Part shown: positions 7,180 through 16,875 of the stretch, in pieces | How positions within the stretch are numbered: position 1 is the first letter of the stretch | How the letters are laid out: each line of letters opens with the position of its first letter | NCBI GenBank assembly: GCA_027081065.1 | Contig: JALWLW010000057.1 | Coordinates: forward strand, 1 to 52,277 | Length of the DNA stretch: 52,277 nucleotides | Direction of reading: 5' to 3' | Source of the DNA: Campylobacteraceae bacterium | Lineage (GTDB): Bacteria > Campylobacterota > Campylobacteria > Campylobacterales > Sulfurovaceae | Notes under the pieces: model-generated | What the model saw: the letters and a program-made list of their open reading frames with translations, nothing else | Told to the model about the DNA's origin: nothing | Database searches by the model: none | Position numbers and translations under genes: made by a program

Positions 7180-10100
7180 TTAAAATCTATATTTTAGATT
7201 AAGAGAGTAGATGGGTTCGCTAATCACACCAATTCCATTGTAGTAGTCAAAGAGTAAGTCTAAAGAGTCTTCTGCGTTAACTGTTTTGGAAATTCCTAGT
7301 GAGAGTGACCCTCCAAGATGTTGTTGCTCATTAATAGCCAAGGCAAAACTTCCAAAAGGTTTCCATGAGTTGTTGAGGGTGTTTTGACGTGTTCGTCCAA
7401 TACTAGCTCCTATACCCAGTTCTAAAAAGTCTTGAGCAATATTTTTTGAAAATTGATTGTCACTTACATAGGCATTTAACGTAATATCAGGATAACCTAG
7501 ATGTAGCGTATGATTGGCATTAAATTGTAGTTGTTTAACTGAACCTAAATTTTTACCCTCAATATGCTCAAAGGTACTATTTTTACTCAACAAACTAACA
7601 GAAGTACGTCGATTTATATTGGCTTGAAGTGTTAAAGCTAAAGTATTTTCAAGGGCATTTTGTTCTAACTTTGGGGTAAGTTGGGTTTTGTTTTGGTACT
7701 TTGACTCTACATTAATTTGAAAATTATGCATGGTATAATTTAGGCTTAAAGAACTGCTTATAAAATCTTTTCGGGCATGGAGTAGACCTAAATGAAAATC
7801 CCAAAGAAATTTTTTCTTAGAATTTTTTAAAGAGATATCAAAAGCATTTTGTATGGTAGCTTTTTTATTCGTTGCTCTATAACGATAATGATTTAAACTA
7901 ATTTTACTCTTTAGGTTTTGATATAAATTCCATTGTTTAGTAAAGTTTGTCTCTTCAACTTTTAGTAACTTTCCTAAACTTTTTCTTTTGAAATTAATTT
8001 GAGTATCTAAATACTCTTCATTTAGCATTTTGTCATATTGGGAATAGAGTTTTTCTTTTTTTATACGTTTAATTTCGTTAGCCAGTCTTTTATATTCTTT
8101 ATTTTTGGGAGAATATTGTAGTTGTTGAAGCCAGTACTCTGCTAGTTCATGCTTTTTAGTACTCATCGCAGCAACTATAGAAACCATACCCATTTCATTT
8201 CGTAAAGTAGGATGCTCTTTTAGATAAGCTAACTCTTGTCTAATCTTTTGAATGAGTTCTGGGTATTTTACTTTGTTATCGAGTAGAAACCAAAGATACG
8301 ATTGATGATGTATACTATTTTTTGGGTTTAATTTAAAAATATTTTCATAACTTTTAAGTGCTAAGCTTATTTTATTAGTTGTGGCATAGTGATTGGCAAG
8401 TAAAACTTGAAATTCACTGTCTTGGTTAAGAATTTGTTTCTCTTTTTTATTGAGTGTATTGAGTGCTTTTGAAAACTTTTTAAAGGCTTTTTTTTCTAAT
8501 AAATCATATAAAAATAGACTAAGATAATAAGGTTTTTTTGTTTTTTCCCATGCTTGTTGGTAGAGGTAGTTAAGTTTTTTACCTTTGTTGAGTTGTTTTT
8601 CTAGTAAAATGAGTTCTTCAAAATTCTGTGGATTGAGTAGATTCTTTTTTTCATTTTGCCATAGTCTTGTGTATAAAGAGGCATAATCTTTCTCTTGCCA
8701 AGCCAAATCATTAAAGCGTTGTTTCTTTTTTAAAGTATTTAATTGTTGACTCATAGCGTAAGCTTCTTTAAACTTTTTAAGGGCTAAAAGTTTTTTAATA
8801 GAAGTTTCTTGGAGTTTAGCATCTTTTCCATAGTTTGATATATAGTGTTTATAAAGCTTTAAGCCTTTTTTAAAATGGCTATTTTTATAAGAAAAGTCAA
8901 TGGCATAATAGTGGGCTTTTTTATGATGCGTTTTATTGAAAAGCGTTGTAAAGTACTCTTCTGCTTGGTTTATTTCTCCTGTATAATCATAATACTTAGC
9001 AAGATTATCAAGATAAACATAGTTTTTATGTCTAATTTTTTTCTTATAAATTTCTCCTAAAATCTCATAATTATCATCTAAGTTCTCATGATTTAAAAAA
9101 TAGGTTTCATAAATTTTAGATTTATATTTGTGGTATCCCTCTTTATTTAGAGCGATGACAGCTTCGTTATCGCTTAGCCATGTAGAGATTAGAATAGTTT
9201 TATCAAGATATTTTTGTTTGTTAAATTTAGATTCTGCAAAAAAACTTATGATTCGTGCTTGTTCTAGTTCTGAATGGTAAAGCAAACTTGTAAGTGCTAA
9301 GTCAATACTTGTCTCAGTAAAGGTCTCGGGGTTAAAATAGAACATATTGATACTAAAGTTAGCAGCCTCTTTGCTCTCTCCTAACTCTAAAAGTGTATTT
9401 AAGATAATAGTAATATCTGTGGGCTGTAAAGTTTTTAAGTTGGCATAGTTTTGAATGAGTTGGCTTACTTCTGTGGCTGTTTTGTTTTTATCTTGAACTA
9501 AAGCATAGAGTGCCAAGTGAAAAAACTTGGTAATTTCATCATCACTTTGACTTTCTAAAAAAAACTTAGTAGTGATTTCTTTAGCTTTAGTAAACTCATT
9601 GCGTTCAAAAAGTGAGTAGACAAGGTACTCTTTAAGCTCATCATTAATTTCAGGGTACTTAATAAGCTTTTGTAAATAAGTATAAGCCTCCTCTTCATAA
9701 TTTAGCGTACTGGCTAAATCAAAAGCCATTTTTTCAAGTTCATAGTCTACTATTTCTGGATTTTCTTTCATAAAGTTTTTGAGAGAATGGTATTTTAAAT
9801 AGAGATAGTCAATGTTGGTAGACTCACCAAAAAAGAAAAGATAATCTCGCATACCCTGACTAAATTCATAATAGCTCAACAATCTCTTTTTAAGTGCTTG
9901 TAATTTTTCAGGTGTTTGATTTTTAAAATAAAGAGATTTATAGAGTAAGTATTCTACTTTATAGAGTTGATTGAGAAACTTTTTATTTTTGGTGTTTTTG
10001 ATAAGTTTTACATTAATCTCAAGAGCTTTTTTTTCTTGACCTACTTGGGTGTACTTTTCCATTAACATCATTTTTAAATCAAGGTTATCAGGGTGGTAAA

Positions 10101-10287
10101 GTAGCATACTCTGTAGATAGTTAATAGAGAGATTGGTATTATTTTCTTGTGTATCTAAAAAGTCTTCAATGTTTCCTTTTGGAAATAGAAGATAGAGTAC
10201 AAATGAGAAGACAGCAATGATTCCTAATAGTTCATGAAAGGCAAGAATAGATTTACTTTTATCATGATTATTGACAGAAGAATACAA
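7180..10287 (-). CDS. pelB: PelB: TPR scaffold with outer-membrane beta-barrel for Pel polysaccharide export
   Basis: The 1035-residue protein has an N-terminal membrane anchor (about 17-36), a long series of degenerate TPR-like helical pairs (about 45-790), and a C-terminal region of about 230 residues made of amphipathic strands ending in YRF, consistent with a porin barrel. In Pseudomonas, PelB spans the periplasm, binds PelA through its TPRs and forms the outer-membrane export channel. The start is TTG, fixed by AAAGGAG six bases upstream. It overlaps pelA by 20 bp and is last in the operon. Sequence similarity is loose, so the identification rests on architecture, C-terminus and position. 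Confidence 0.85.
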   Translation of the reverse strand: MYSSVNNHDKSKSILAFHELLGIIAVFSFVLYLLFPKGNIEDFLDTQENNTNLSINYLQSMLLYHPDNLDLKMMLMEKYTQVGQEKKALEINVKLIKNTKNKKFLNQLYKVEYLLYKSLYFKNQTPEKLQALKKRLLSYYEFSQGMRDYLFFFGESTNIDYLYLKYHSLKNFMKENPEIVDYELEKMAFDLASTLNYEEEAYTYLQKLIKYPEINDELKEYLVYSLFERNEFTKAKEITTKFFLESQSDDEITKFFHLALYALVQDKNKTATEVSQLIQNYANLKTLQPTDITIILNTLLELGESKEAANFSINMFYFNPETFTETSIDLALTSLLYHSELEQARIISFFAESKFNKQKYLDKTILISTWLSDNEAVIALNKEGYHKYKSKIYETYFLNHENLDDNYEILGEIYKKKIRHKNYVYLDNLAKYYDYTGEINQAEEYFTTLFNKTHHKKAHYYAIDFSYKNSHFKKGLKLYKHYISNYGKDAKLQETSIKKLLALKKFKEAYAMSQQLNTLKKKQRFNDLAWQEKDYASLYTRLWQNEKKNLLNPQNFEELILLEKQLNKGKKLNYLYQQAWEKTKKPYYLSLFLYDLLEKKAFKKFSKALNTLNKKEKQILNQDSEFQVLLANHYATTNKISLALKSYENIFKLNPKNSIHHQSYLWFLLDNKVKYPELIQKIRQELAYLKEHPTLRNEMGMVSIVAAMSTKKHELAEYWLQQLQYSPKNKEYKRLANEIKRIKKEKLYSQYDKMLNEEYLDTQINFKRKSLGKLLKVEETNFTKQWNLYQNLKSKISLNHYRYRATNKKATIQNAFDISLKNSKKKFLWDFHLGLLHARKDFISSSLSLNYTMHNFQINVESKYQNKTQLTPKLEQNALENTLALTLQANINRRTSVSLLSKNSTFEHIEGKNLGSVKQLQFNANHTLHLGYPDITLNAYVSDNQFSKNIAQDFLELGIGASIGRTRQNTLNNSWKPFGSFALAINEQQHLGGSLSLGISKTVNAEDSLDLLFDYYNGIGVISEPIYSLNLKYRF

Positions 10288-13006
10288 TCTTAGCTCCTTT
10301 GCTTTTTCTACTAGAAATAGATAAAATATTTTTTATTTTTTTACTTTTAAAATGTTTTGTGATTTGATATTTACAGCCTTTAGCTAAATGAAAATTTGCT
10401 TCTAATGCTACATTTGACTTTAGTTCAAAACTATATTTATTTTCAGTATTTTGTACTTTGTCAACCCAACCATTACTGTCTATTAAATAAGGTGAACGAT
10501 TGTTCTTGTTTAAAATAAGTTCATACTTACCAGTACTATCCAGTGTGATATAAGAAGTATTGTTATCAAAGTTATGTCCAGCTATACCTTTACTCTTTTG
10601 AATGTCAATGTTGATTTTTTTGTCAAAACGTAAGGTTTTTAAGTGACCTTGATTTCGTATTTCAAAACCATTTTTTATTTTTCCTAAAGCTGTACGGTAG
10701 AAACCTTGACCTTTTTTGATGTATTGTGAGGCATAAAGCTTTGAGGTTTTTTGTTTTACAGCCCATTCATATATCTCTTTTAGTGCAGAAAATGAAGCCA
10801 GTTTAGAAGCTGCATAAAAATGGTAATAGATATTAATAGGTTTGACCCTATAGGGTTTATTGGTCATTTTATAAGTTTCAATTACATTACGAAAGCCCCA
10901 AAAAGGTCCTAGCCAGTCATTGGTATAGACATTTTCATTTTGTTGACCTGTATAGATTTGCCAATACTCGTCATATTGTAAGCCAAAAGGAGCAATATGT
11001 TGTAGGGTTGGTTTGCTTTTTTGGATGGTTGTGTCTCCTCCATTCATACTAAGAATACCATTTTTCTCTACATATTCCAGTACTTTTTTAGGGGGTTGAC
11101 AGTCTCCTGTCCAAAACAGAATTTTTTCATTTTGTTTTGACTTTGGAGCAAAGGAGAGTGCATATTTAACACTCTCAACAGTCTCTGCTTTTAATGAAAA
11201 TTTATAGCCTTTGATTGGAAGATGGTAATGCTTTCCCAAGGTTGTTTGCACATTTTGCTTATTTTTGACAACCTTAGCCCAAAAAAATGGATGTGAAAGT
11301 GTATGGGAAGCTGGTTCAACCCAAGGTAAGGCATAAAGTTCTCTTGTGATATTTTCCATGCGTTCTCTATCTTTAGGGTAGAGTCTCTCTACTTCACCTT
11401 GAATGATAGAAAGCGTATGTGGTAGTGGGTATTTTTTGTAAATATGTTCTAAAAGATATTCTGTCGAAAAGAGTTGCATCTCAACACGTACAGGCTCCAT
11501 AAATCCATCACCATCAATATGTATAAATAAAATTCGTCTACCTGCCTCGGTGGTTGGGTCAGGCATAGGAATTTCATCAAATTGAAGGGCTTCTTTTATA
11601 AATTGATAAGGGTTGATTGTCCAGTAGCTTTCCCTATCAATGGTAAGTCGAAAAGACGAGCTTAATGCGTAACCTCCCCATGAGGTGATGGCTACAGGTG
11701 TTGAAGTTTGTCCATTTTGGTACGCTACTTTAAGAATCTCTTTTTCAATCTCTCCTTTTATTAATACCTCTTCATAATTTCCTTTATAGGGAATTTCAAA
11801 AGCTTTATATGAATCATGATAATGTGCCATTTTTATATCTGTTAGCTTGTTTGTATTGGTCTCTTTTTGAAGATTTAGGGCTTTTAGCTTTTCATTGTTA
11901 TTCAGTATAGAAAAGTTATCAAAAAAGAGAATTTTAATACCCCTCTTTTTTGTTTCTAAAATCCACTCATAAAGCTTAGTATCATTTTTTGTTTTACCAT
12001 ATTGCCAAATAATGACGGAGTGGTATTTATCTTCAACACGCTTGGGAAGCTCTTTTTTTGAGATATCATATAAAATAGGCACATAACCATAATGTTCTAT
12101 CGGAAGTGAAATAGAAAGGTGAGGATCAGAGTAAATGAGATTTTGTTCTTTAACTATGGACTGGTTAAACAAAATAAGCACATCACGTCGTATGCGTTCA
12201 ATTTCACATTCTCCTTGTTCTTGAAGCAGTCCATCGGTGACATAAGGAATAATGCCTAAAGCTTTAATTTTTTTAGCAATTTCTACCCTCTCTTTAGTTG
12301 ATTTGTCTGTGTAGTCAATGGAGATGGCATCTAAACCATATTTTTGTGCTTTTTTAAAGTTTGAGAGTAACCATTCTTGGTCATCTTTTGGAACAAGAGC
12401 ATAGCTTTTGTCCTTATGATTATAACGATTAACAAGACTCTCTGCAACAACTGCATCTATAGCTTCATGAATCTCATCTAAAAGTTCAAAACCACGGTTA
12501 ATAATGATTTTTGATTGTGGGTATTTCTTATGCAGTTTATGAATAAAAGCAATTAGTGCTTTTTGTTGACTTTTAAATAGCTCTTTATCATCAGCCGTTA
12601 CATGATAGGCATCCATGGTATCTAAAAAGAAATTTTGATAACCCATTTTATGGAGTTTTGCGATACGCTCAAAAATAAAATTTTGGTAGGCGTTCTTATT
12701 GAGGTCTGCTACTAAAGAGTTCCATGTTTTGTTTTTAGAAATGACCCATGACTTTTTATACGGTGTTTTTGTTTTACGCCAAGGTTCAATTTCTCCGACA
12801 CTCACATAGGCAACTATTTTTTTAGGGTAACGCATGGCATAGATGTTGTCAATAGAGTCAGCTTCCACCACCACTTTGTCATAAAAGTTTATGAACCTAT
12901 CGTCAATGTTTTTACTATAAATAAAGGCATAACGTTCACTTGCTAAGAGGCTTGAAGTTAGCATAAACAGTAAAAAAAGTAGCTTACTGTAACATAAATG
13001 TTTCAT
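10268..13006 (-). CDS. pelA: PelA: periplasmic Pel hydrolase/deacetylase
   Basis: The 912-residue protein starts with a signal peptide (KLLFLLFMLTSSLLASE). Its first 300 residues resemble the (beta/alpha) hydrolase domain of PelA (IVAYVSVGEIEPWR, FFLDTMDAYH, AVVAESLVNRYNH, where the Glu is the likely catalytic acid, by inference). A central Rossmann-like part follows. A polysaccharide deacetylase domain begins near residue 490 with FIHIDGDGF and includes PASHTLSHPFFW, whose Asp and His residues bind the metal. PelA trims and partly deacetylates Pel in the periplasm. The ATG has AGGAG seven bases upstream. It overlaps pelG by 23 bp. Confidence 0.92.
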   Translation of the reverse strand: MKHLCYSKLLFLLFMLTSSLLASERYAFIYSKNIDDRFINFYDKVVVEADSIDNIYAMRYPKKIVAYVSVGEIEPWRKTKTPYKKSWVISKNKTWNSLVADLNKNAYQNFIFERIAKLHKMGYQNFFLDTMDAYHVTADDKELFKSQQKALIAFIHKLHKKYPQSKIIINRGFELLDEIHEAIDAVVAESLVNRYNHKDKSYALVPKDDQEWLLSNFKKAQKYGLDAISIDYTDKSTKERVEIAKKIKALGIIPYVTDGLLQEQGECEIERIRRDVLILFNQSIVKEQNLIYSDPHLSISLPIEHYGYVPILYDISKKELPKRVEDKYHSVIIWQYGKTKNDTKLYEWILETKKRGIKILFFDNFSILNNNEKLKALNLQKETNTNKLTDIKMAHYHDSYKAFEIPYKGNYEEVLIKGEIEKEILKVAYQNGQTSTPVAITSWGGYALSSSFRLTIDRESYWTINPYQFIKEALQFDEIPMPDPTTEAGRRILFIHIDGDGFMEPVRVEMQLFSTEYLLEHIYKKYPLPHTLSIIQGEVERLYPKDRERMENITRELYALPWVEPASHTLSHPFFWAKVVKNKQNVQTTLGKHYHLPIKGYKFSLKAETVESVKYALSFAPKSKQNEKILFWTGDCQPPKKVLEYVEKNGILSMNGGDTTIQKSKPTLQHIAPFGLQYDEYWQIYTGQQNENVYTNDWLGPFWGFRNVIETYKMTNKPYRVKPINIYYHFYAASKLASFSALKEIYEWAVKQKTSKLYASQYIKKGQGFYRTALGKIKNGFEIRNQGHLKTLRFDKKINIDIQKSKGIAGHNFDNNTSYITLDSTGKYELILNKNNRSPYLIDSNGWVDKVQNTENKYSFELKSNVALEANFHLAKGCKYQITKHFKSKKIKNILSISSRKSKGAKIVFFCQ

Positions 13007-14384
13007 AATCTAACTCCTGTAAAATGTTGTTAAGCGTACGAATACTTGCCACAAATAAAATAAGTAGTGTCGTGGCATAACCATAGCCATAAAAGTAAGG
13101 ACCCATTTGAATACTGATCCAAGTGAGTAGGGCATTGATGATGACAAAAGCCAAAGTATAGAGTAGTGTCTCTTTTTGTTTGTCTAAGTAGTAGAGGTAG
13201 GCTAAAATAGACATGAAGCCCAGTTGTAGTTGTACCCCAATCACATCAACATAAAAAAGTGGTAGGTAAAGCTTAGGTAGCACCAATACTTCAAAGAGTT
13301 TTTCAGCAGAGAGAAAGAGTAAAATGTTAAACATACCTTGTACAAATAGAATTTCATGTAGACTTTTGGTAACGGCTTGGAGCATCTGTTTTTTATAGAA
13401 ACGTATTTGAGAAAGTGTCCCATGTTTGTTAATGGCTCGGTAAAACTTTTCATAGGCTTTTGCAAAGTCCACTTCAAGCCTAAAAAAGAAAATTGCCATG
13501 CCTGGAATGATGGAAAGGTAGGCTAGAAAAATAGGGAAATCATATACCATGGAAGCATGAAGTTTGTCAATTACTACATAACCAACAATAGGAGAGAACC
13601 AAAAAATAACTTTGTCTACCCAGATGGCAATGTTGTAGAGCATTCCAGAAAAACCTAATTTCCAATAAAATTTTCCAAAAGTCTCTTTAAATAGGTCAAA
13701 GCGAATAAAACGTTGGTTTTTTTTATTGAATGATGGATAGTAGTAGATAATGCCAAAAAAGAGTAAAATAAAAAGTAGTGAATTCCCAATAATAAATGAA
13801 ATAAGCAGACCAATCATTCCATAATCTTTGAGTAAAAAAGCACAAAGATAGATGAGGGCATAGCCTAAAAGGTAAAAAACAATCACATGTTTATAGAGCT
13901 TTAAACTTGCAGCTAAAATATTGGCTACCCAAACACATGAGAGAACAATAAAGAGGGTAATGTAGAGTAGGAGAAAAAGATTATTCTGTGTGTCGAAGAG
14001 AAAAATAGCAAGGGGTAAAGCAATAATAAAAGCCCCTAAAATGGTGATAATAATTGTACCAATAAAGTTAGGTAAAATAAGATAATGTTTTTTTTCATAC
14101 ATACGGTCAGCAATGAAACGCGTAAAAGGAAGCTGAAAAAAGCCAGTATAGACAGAACTTAATGCTAAGGCAGATACATAGGTAACTGAAGCTTTTAGCA
14201 TGGTTTGTGTGGGGTCTTGGGTGTGATACAAATAGATATTAGAAAGACCAATACCCAAAATGATAATCATTGAAATAACCCAAGGGCCAGAACTAAGTAC
14301 AGCAGAGTAAGAGAATGTTTTAAAAACAGCCGTTAAGGATTTTTCTTTTAAAATCTGTTTAAGTTCAAACCCTATTCCTGCCAT
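12984..14384 (-). CDS. pelG: PelG: inner-membrane polysaccharide transporter
   Basis: PelG is a multi-pass protein of the flippase-like (MOP) type that works with PelD-PelE-PelF to move the Pel chain across the inner membrane. The 466-residue product has about 12 hydrophobic segments and the distinctive PelG opening MAGIGFELKQIL followed by SYSAVLSSGPWVISM. AGGAG five bases before the ATG supports the start. It overlaps pelF by 13 bp and pelA by 23 bp, so it is translationally coupled in the operon. Confidence 0.92.
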   Translation of the reverse strand: MAGIGFELKQILKEKSLTAVFKTFSYSAVLSSGPWVISMIIILGIGLSNIYLYHTQDPTQTMLKASVTYVSALALSSVYTGFFQLPFTRFIADRMYEKKHYLILPNFIGTIIITILGAFIIALPLAIFLFDTQNNLFLLLYITLFIVLSCVWVANILAASLKLYKHVIVFYLLGYALIYLCAFLLKDYGMIGLLISFIIGNSLLFILLFFGIIYYYPSFNKKNQRFIRFDLFKETFGKFYWKLGFSGMLYNIAIWVDKVIFWFSPIVGYVVIDKLHASMVYDFPIFLAYLSIIPGMAIFFFRLEVDFAKAYEKFYRAINKHGTLSQIRFYKKQMLQAVTKSLHEILFVQGMFNILLFLSAEKLFEVLVLPKLYLPLFYVDVIGVQLQLGFMSILAYLYYLDKQKETLLYTLAFVIINALLTWISIQMGPYFYGYGYATTLLILFVASIRTLNNILQELDYETFMLQ

Positions 14385-15916
14385 GATGACTCCTCTTTTA
14401 AGGTTGCAAAAGTATCTTCATAGACCTTTTGATAGGTATTTAAAAAAAGTTCTTCGGTATAAAAAGTGTTAACTCTTTTAATGGCGACCTCTTGAGCTTT
14501 TTTCCAACGCTCTTCATTTTCTAACAGTTCAAGGTAGCCTTTGGCTAAAGCTTCAGCATTGGCAATGGGGCAAATGACCCCTGCTGAGCCTAAGGCTTTA
14601 TCTTCAGGGTTTTCTCCTCCAAAGATGAGTTCGGAACACGAGCCTACATCGGTACTTACACAAGGTACACCAGCAGCAAAACCTTCTAAGATAACCAAGG
14701 GCATACCTTCACTAATGGAGGTTAGGGTTAAGATGCCTGATTGGGGTAAGATTTTGGAGATGTCTTGAAATCCAAGAAATTTAATGTTCTTTTTTAAATC
14801 TAAAATGTCAATGAGTTCATAACACTCTTGGGCATACTCTTTCTCTTCATCAGCAGGACCTACCACCCATGCTTCAACATTAGGGATACTATTGGCTGTA
14901 ATCCGAATGGCTTGGATGAATGTTTTAATGTCTTTAATGGAGACCACCCGACCAATAAGGGTAATGATTTGGGGAATACCCTCTGGGCGTTCATGAATAG
15001 TTCGGCTTAATTTTTCAACATCTACACCATTGGGAATGACTCTACAGAGGTTAGCATCTGCCCCATAAGCAATTTGTGTCTCTTTGGCAACGCCATAGAG
15101 TGACAAAATAGGGTTTGCTCTACTATAGGTCATCTTTCCAATGCCTTCAAAAAAACGTACCCACATGCTTTGAATATAGTTGGTCTCTGAAGTATCTCGA
15201 AACAAATCGAGTTTTTTATAGAGTGTTAAAGAGCTAGAGATGAGGTCAATCTTTCGCTCTTTGGTGTAGATGCCATGTTCAGTTAAGATGAAAGGTTTAC
15301 CTGTGTCATGTGAAATTAAGCTAGAGAGAAACCCTGCATACCCTGTAGAGGGTGAATGTAAAATTGTTCCCTTGTCTTTAAGGAGTTTTGCCAGTTTTGC
15401 CATTTTCCAAATGGGAATGTGAATACTTCTAACCGACCAAAAATAGTCTAAAAATGAGATATCAGAGCAGTTCTCTTGATTTTTTTTGTTAATAAAGTAC
15501 CATGATTCTCTGGAGTACAAAAAGTTAGATTCAGAGATTTTTTTTAAGAAAAAATCTAAATTTTTTAAATCTTTAGGAAAGGCAACCTCTTTTTTGGCTT
15601 TTCTAAACCAAAGATAGAGTTTTTCTAGTTCTTTAAAATCTTCTATATCTCCATTGGAAGCATGTATTTTTGGTTTTTCTTCTTCATCAAACATAAACAG
15701 TTCAACTAGATAAACAAGGTTTGAAGGAAGCTCATAAAGAGGTTTTTCACCATAATCTTGTCGCCTACTTCCAATGAACACAATACCAAATTTGTATTGG
15801 GGAAGACCTTTGATAAGTTGTGCAATCCATGAGGAAACACCTCCACGTACATAAGGGTATGTTCCCTCACAGGGAATAAGTATATCTGGATTATCTTGCT
15901 CTAAAAGTATCTTCAT
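14372..15916 (-). CDS. pelF: PelF: cytosolic Pel glycosyltransferase (GT4)
   Basis: PelF polymerises UDP-activated amino sugars into Pel. The product shows the PelF N-terminal signature CEGTYPYVRGGVSSWI, the acceptor/donor segment SPSTGYAGFL and LTEHGIYTKERKID, VIPNGVDVEKL, and the retaining GT4 nucleotide-sugar motif SISEGMPLVILEGFAAG (E-x7-E). The ATG at 15916 forms an ATGA overlap with the pelE stop and gives 514 residues, close to the usual 507. An alternative ATG at 15928 would add four residues. Confidence 0.95.
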   Translation of the reverse strand: MKILLEQDNPDILIPCEGTYPYVRGGVSSWIAQLIKGLPQYKFGIVFIGSRRQDYGEKPLYELPSNLVYLVELFMFDEEEKPKIHASNGDIEDFKELEKLYLWFRKAKKEVAFPKDLKNLDFFLKKISESNFLYSRESWYFINKKNQENCSDISFLDYFWSVRSIHIPIWKMAKLAKLLKDKGTILHSPSTGYAGFLSSLISHDTGKPFILTEHGIYTKERKIDLISSSLTLYKKLDLFRDTSETNYIQSMWVRFFEGIGKMTYSRANPILSLYGVAKETQIAYGADANLCRVIPNGVDVEKLSRTIHERPEGIPQIITLIGRVVSIKDIKTFIQAIRITANSIPNVEAWVVGPADEEKEYAQECYELIDILDLKKNIKFLGFQDISKILPQSGILTLTSISEGMPLVILEGFAAGVPCVSTDVGSCSELIFGGENPEDKALGSAGVICPIANAEALAKGYLELLENEERWKKAQEVAIKRVNTFYTEELFLNTYQKVYEDTFATLKEESSWQE

Positions 15917-16875
15917 GACTTCATCCACATTTGAGCAATGGGTTTAAGACGGATGTCAATGTTAAACAGCTCAGGAGATATGTATTTGGAGACCTCATTG
16001 TATTTACCTTGTGCAAATTTTATTTCAGCTAAAAAAGTAAAAATAGCCTCTTGGGGTAAGCCTAAATTAACAGCTTTTTGAAAATTTTTCTCGGCTTGTT
16101 CATAGTTTTTATTAAAGATATTAATCTTACCTAAGAGTACAAATGCATTAGATTGATTGTCAATATGAGTAAGGGTCTTTTCTATTTTTTTGGTGTAAAA
16201 GCCAGAGAGTTTTTCAGAAGCCACGCCATGAAAAATAAATTGCCAATAGGTAAAGGCTAGTTCAAAATTATGTTTGTTTCTCTCTTTTTCATCTTTGGCA
16301 CTTTCTATTTTCTCTTGTAGGTTTTTAATTTGGGTATTAAGCTTTTTTTCAAAAGAAGCAATGAGTGCAAAGGCATAGAGTCGTGTCTCATCAGAGCTGT
16401 CGCCTAAAAAGTTTTTGATTTTAGCAATGTTTCCTTGGGCATTGGAGTCGTAAAGTATTCTTAAAGATTTAATTTTTTCATCACTTGATATTGTTTTACT
16501 ATGTTCCCCTTCCATCGTCAAAACACCTTCTTGAAATTTACTATAGACAATTGGAAATTCAGAAACATGTTCTTCAAAGCTTACAGCTTCAAAATTGGGT
16601 TGACTTTGACGGTGTGTTGCCCATGACAAACCAAAAAGTAGCATGATAAGAGTTAAAAAAATACCAACAAAAAGCAAACCAACATTGATGATGAGAAAGA
16701 AAAAAAACATCTCTTTTTTAAACTTTTTGTACTTTTGGGGTGCAAATTGGATTACAATATAAGAGATAAGTATCCAAATAAGCACTTCAATGGCAATAAA
16801 AATTAATAGAGCTTTAGGGTTGTTTTGTTGGGTGAGTAGATTAACTATACTGTTTATATCATAAGCTAGAATCAC
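15913..16875 (-). CDS. pelE: PelE: inner-membrane protein with TPR domain
   Basis: The 320-residue protein has two membrane helices near the N-terminus (about 22-43 and 55-82) and a C-terminal helical repeat part with TPR-like segments (LLGKINIFNKNYEQAEKNFQKAV, EIKFAQGKYNEVSKY). In the Pel system PelE binds PelD and helps form the inner-membrane synthase/transport complex. The start is GTG, supported by AGGAG seven bases upstream. It overlaps pelD by 17 bp and pelF by 4 bp. The call rests on topology and operon position more than on motifs. Confidence 0.85.
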   Translation of the reverse strand: MILAYDINSIVNLLTQQNNPKALLIFIAIEVLIWILISYIVIQFAPQKYKKFKKEMFFFFLIINVGLLFVGIFLTLIMLLFGLSWATHRQSQPNFEAVSFEEHVSEFPIVYSKFQEGVLTMEGEHSKTISSDEKIKSLRILYDSNAQGNIAKIKNFLGDSSDETRLYAFALIASFEKKLNTQIKNLQEKIESAKDEKERNKHNFELAFTYWQFIFHGVASEKLSGFYTKKIEKTLTHIDNQSNAFVLLGKINIFNKNYEQAEKNFQKAVNLGLPQEAIFTFLAEIKFAQGKYNEVSKYISPELFNIDIRLKPIAQMWMKS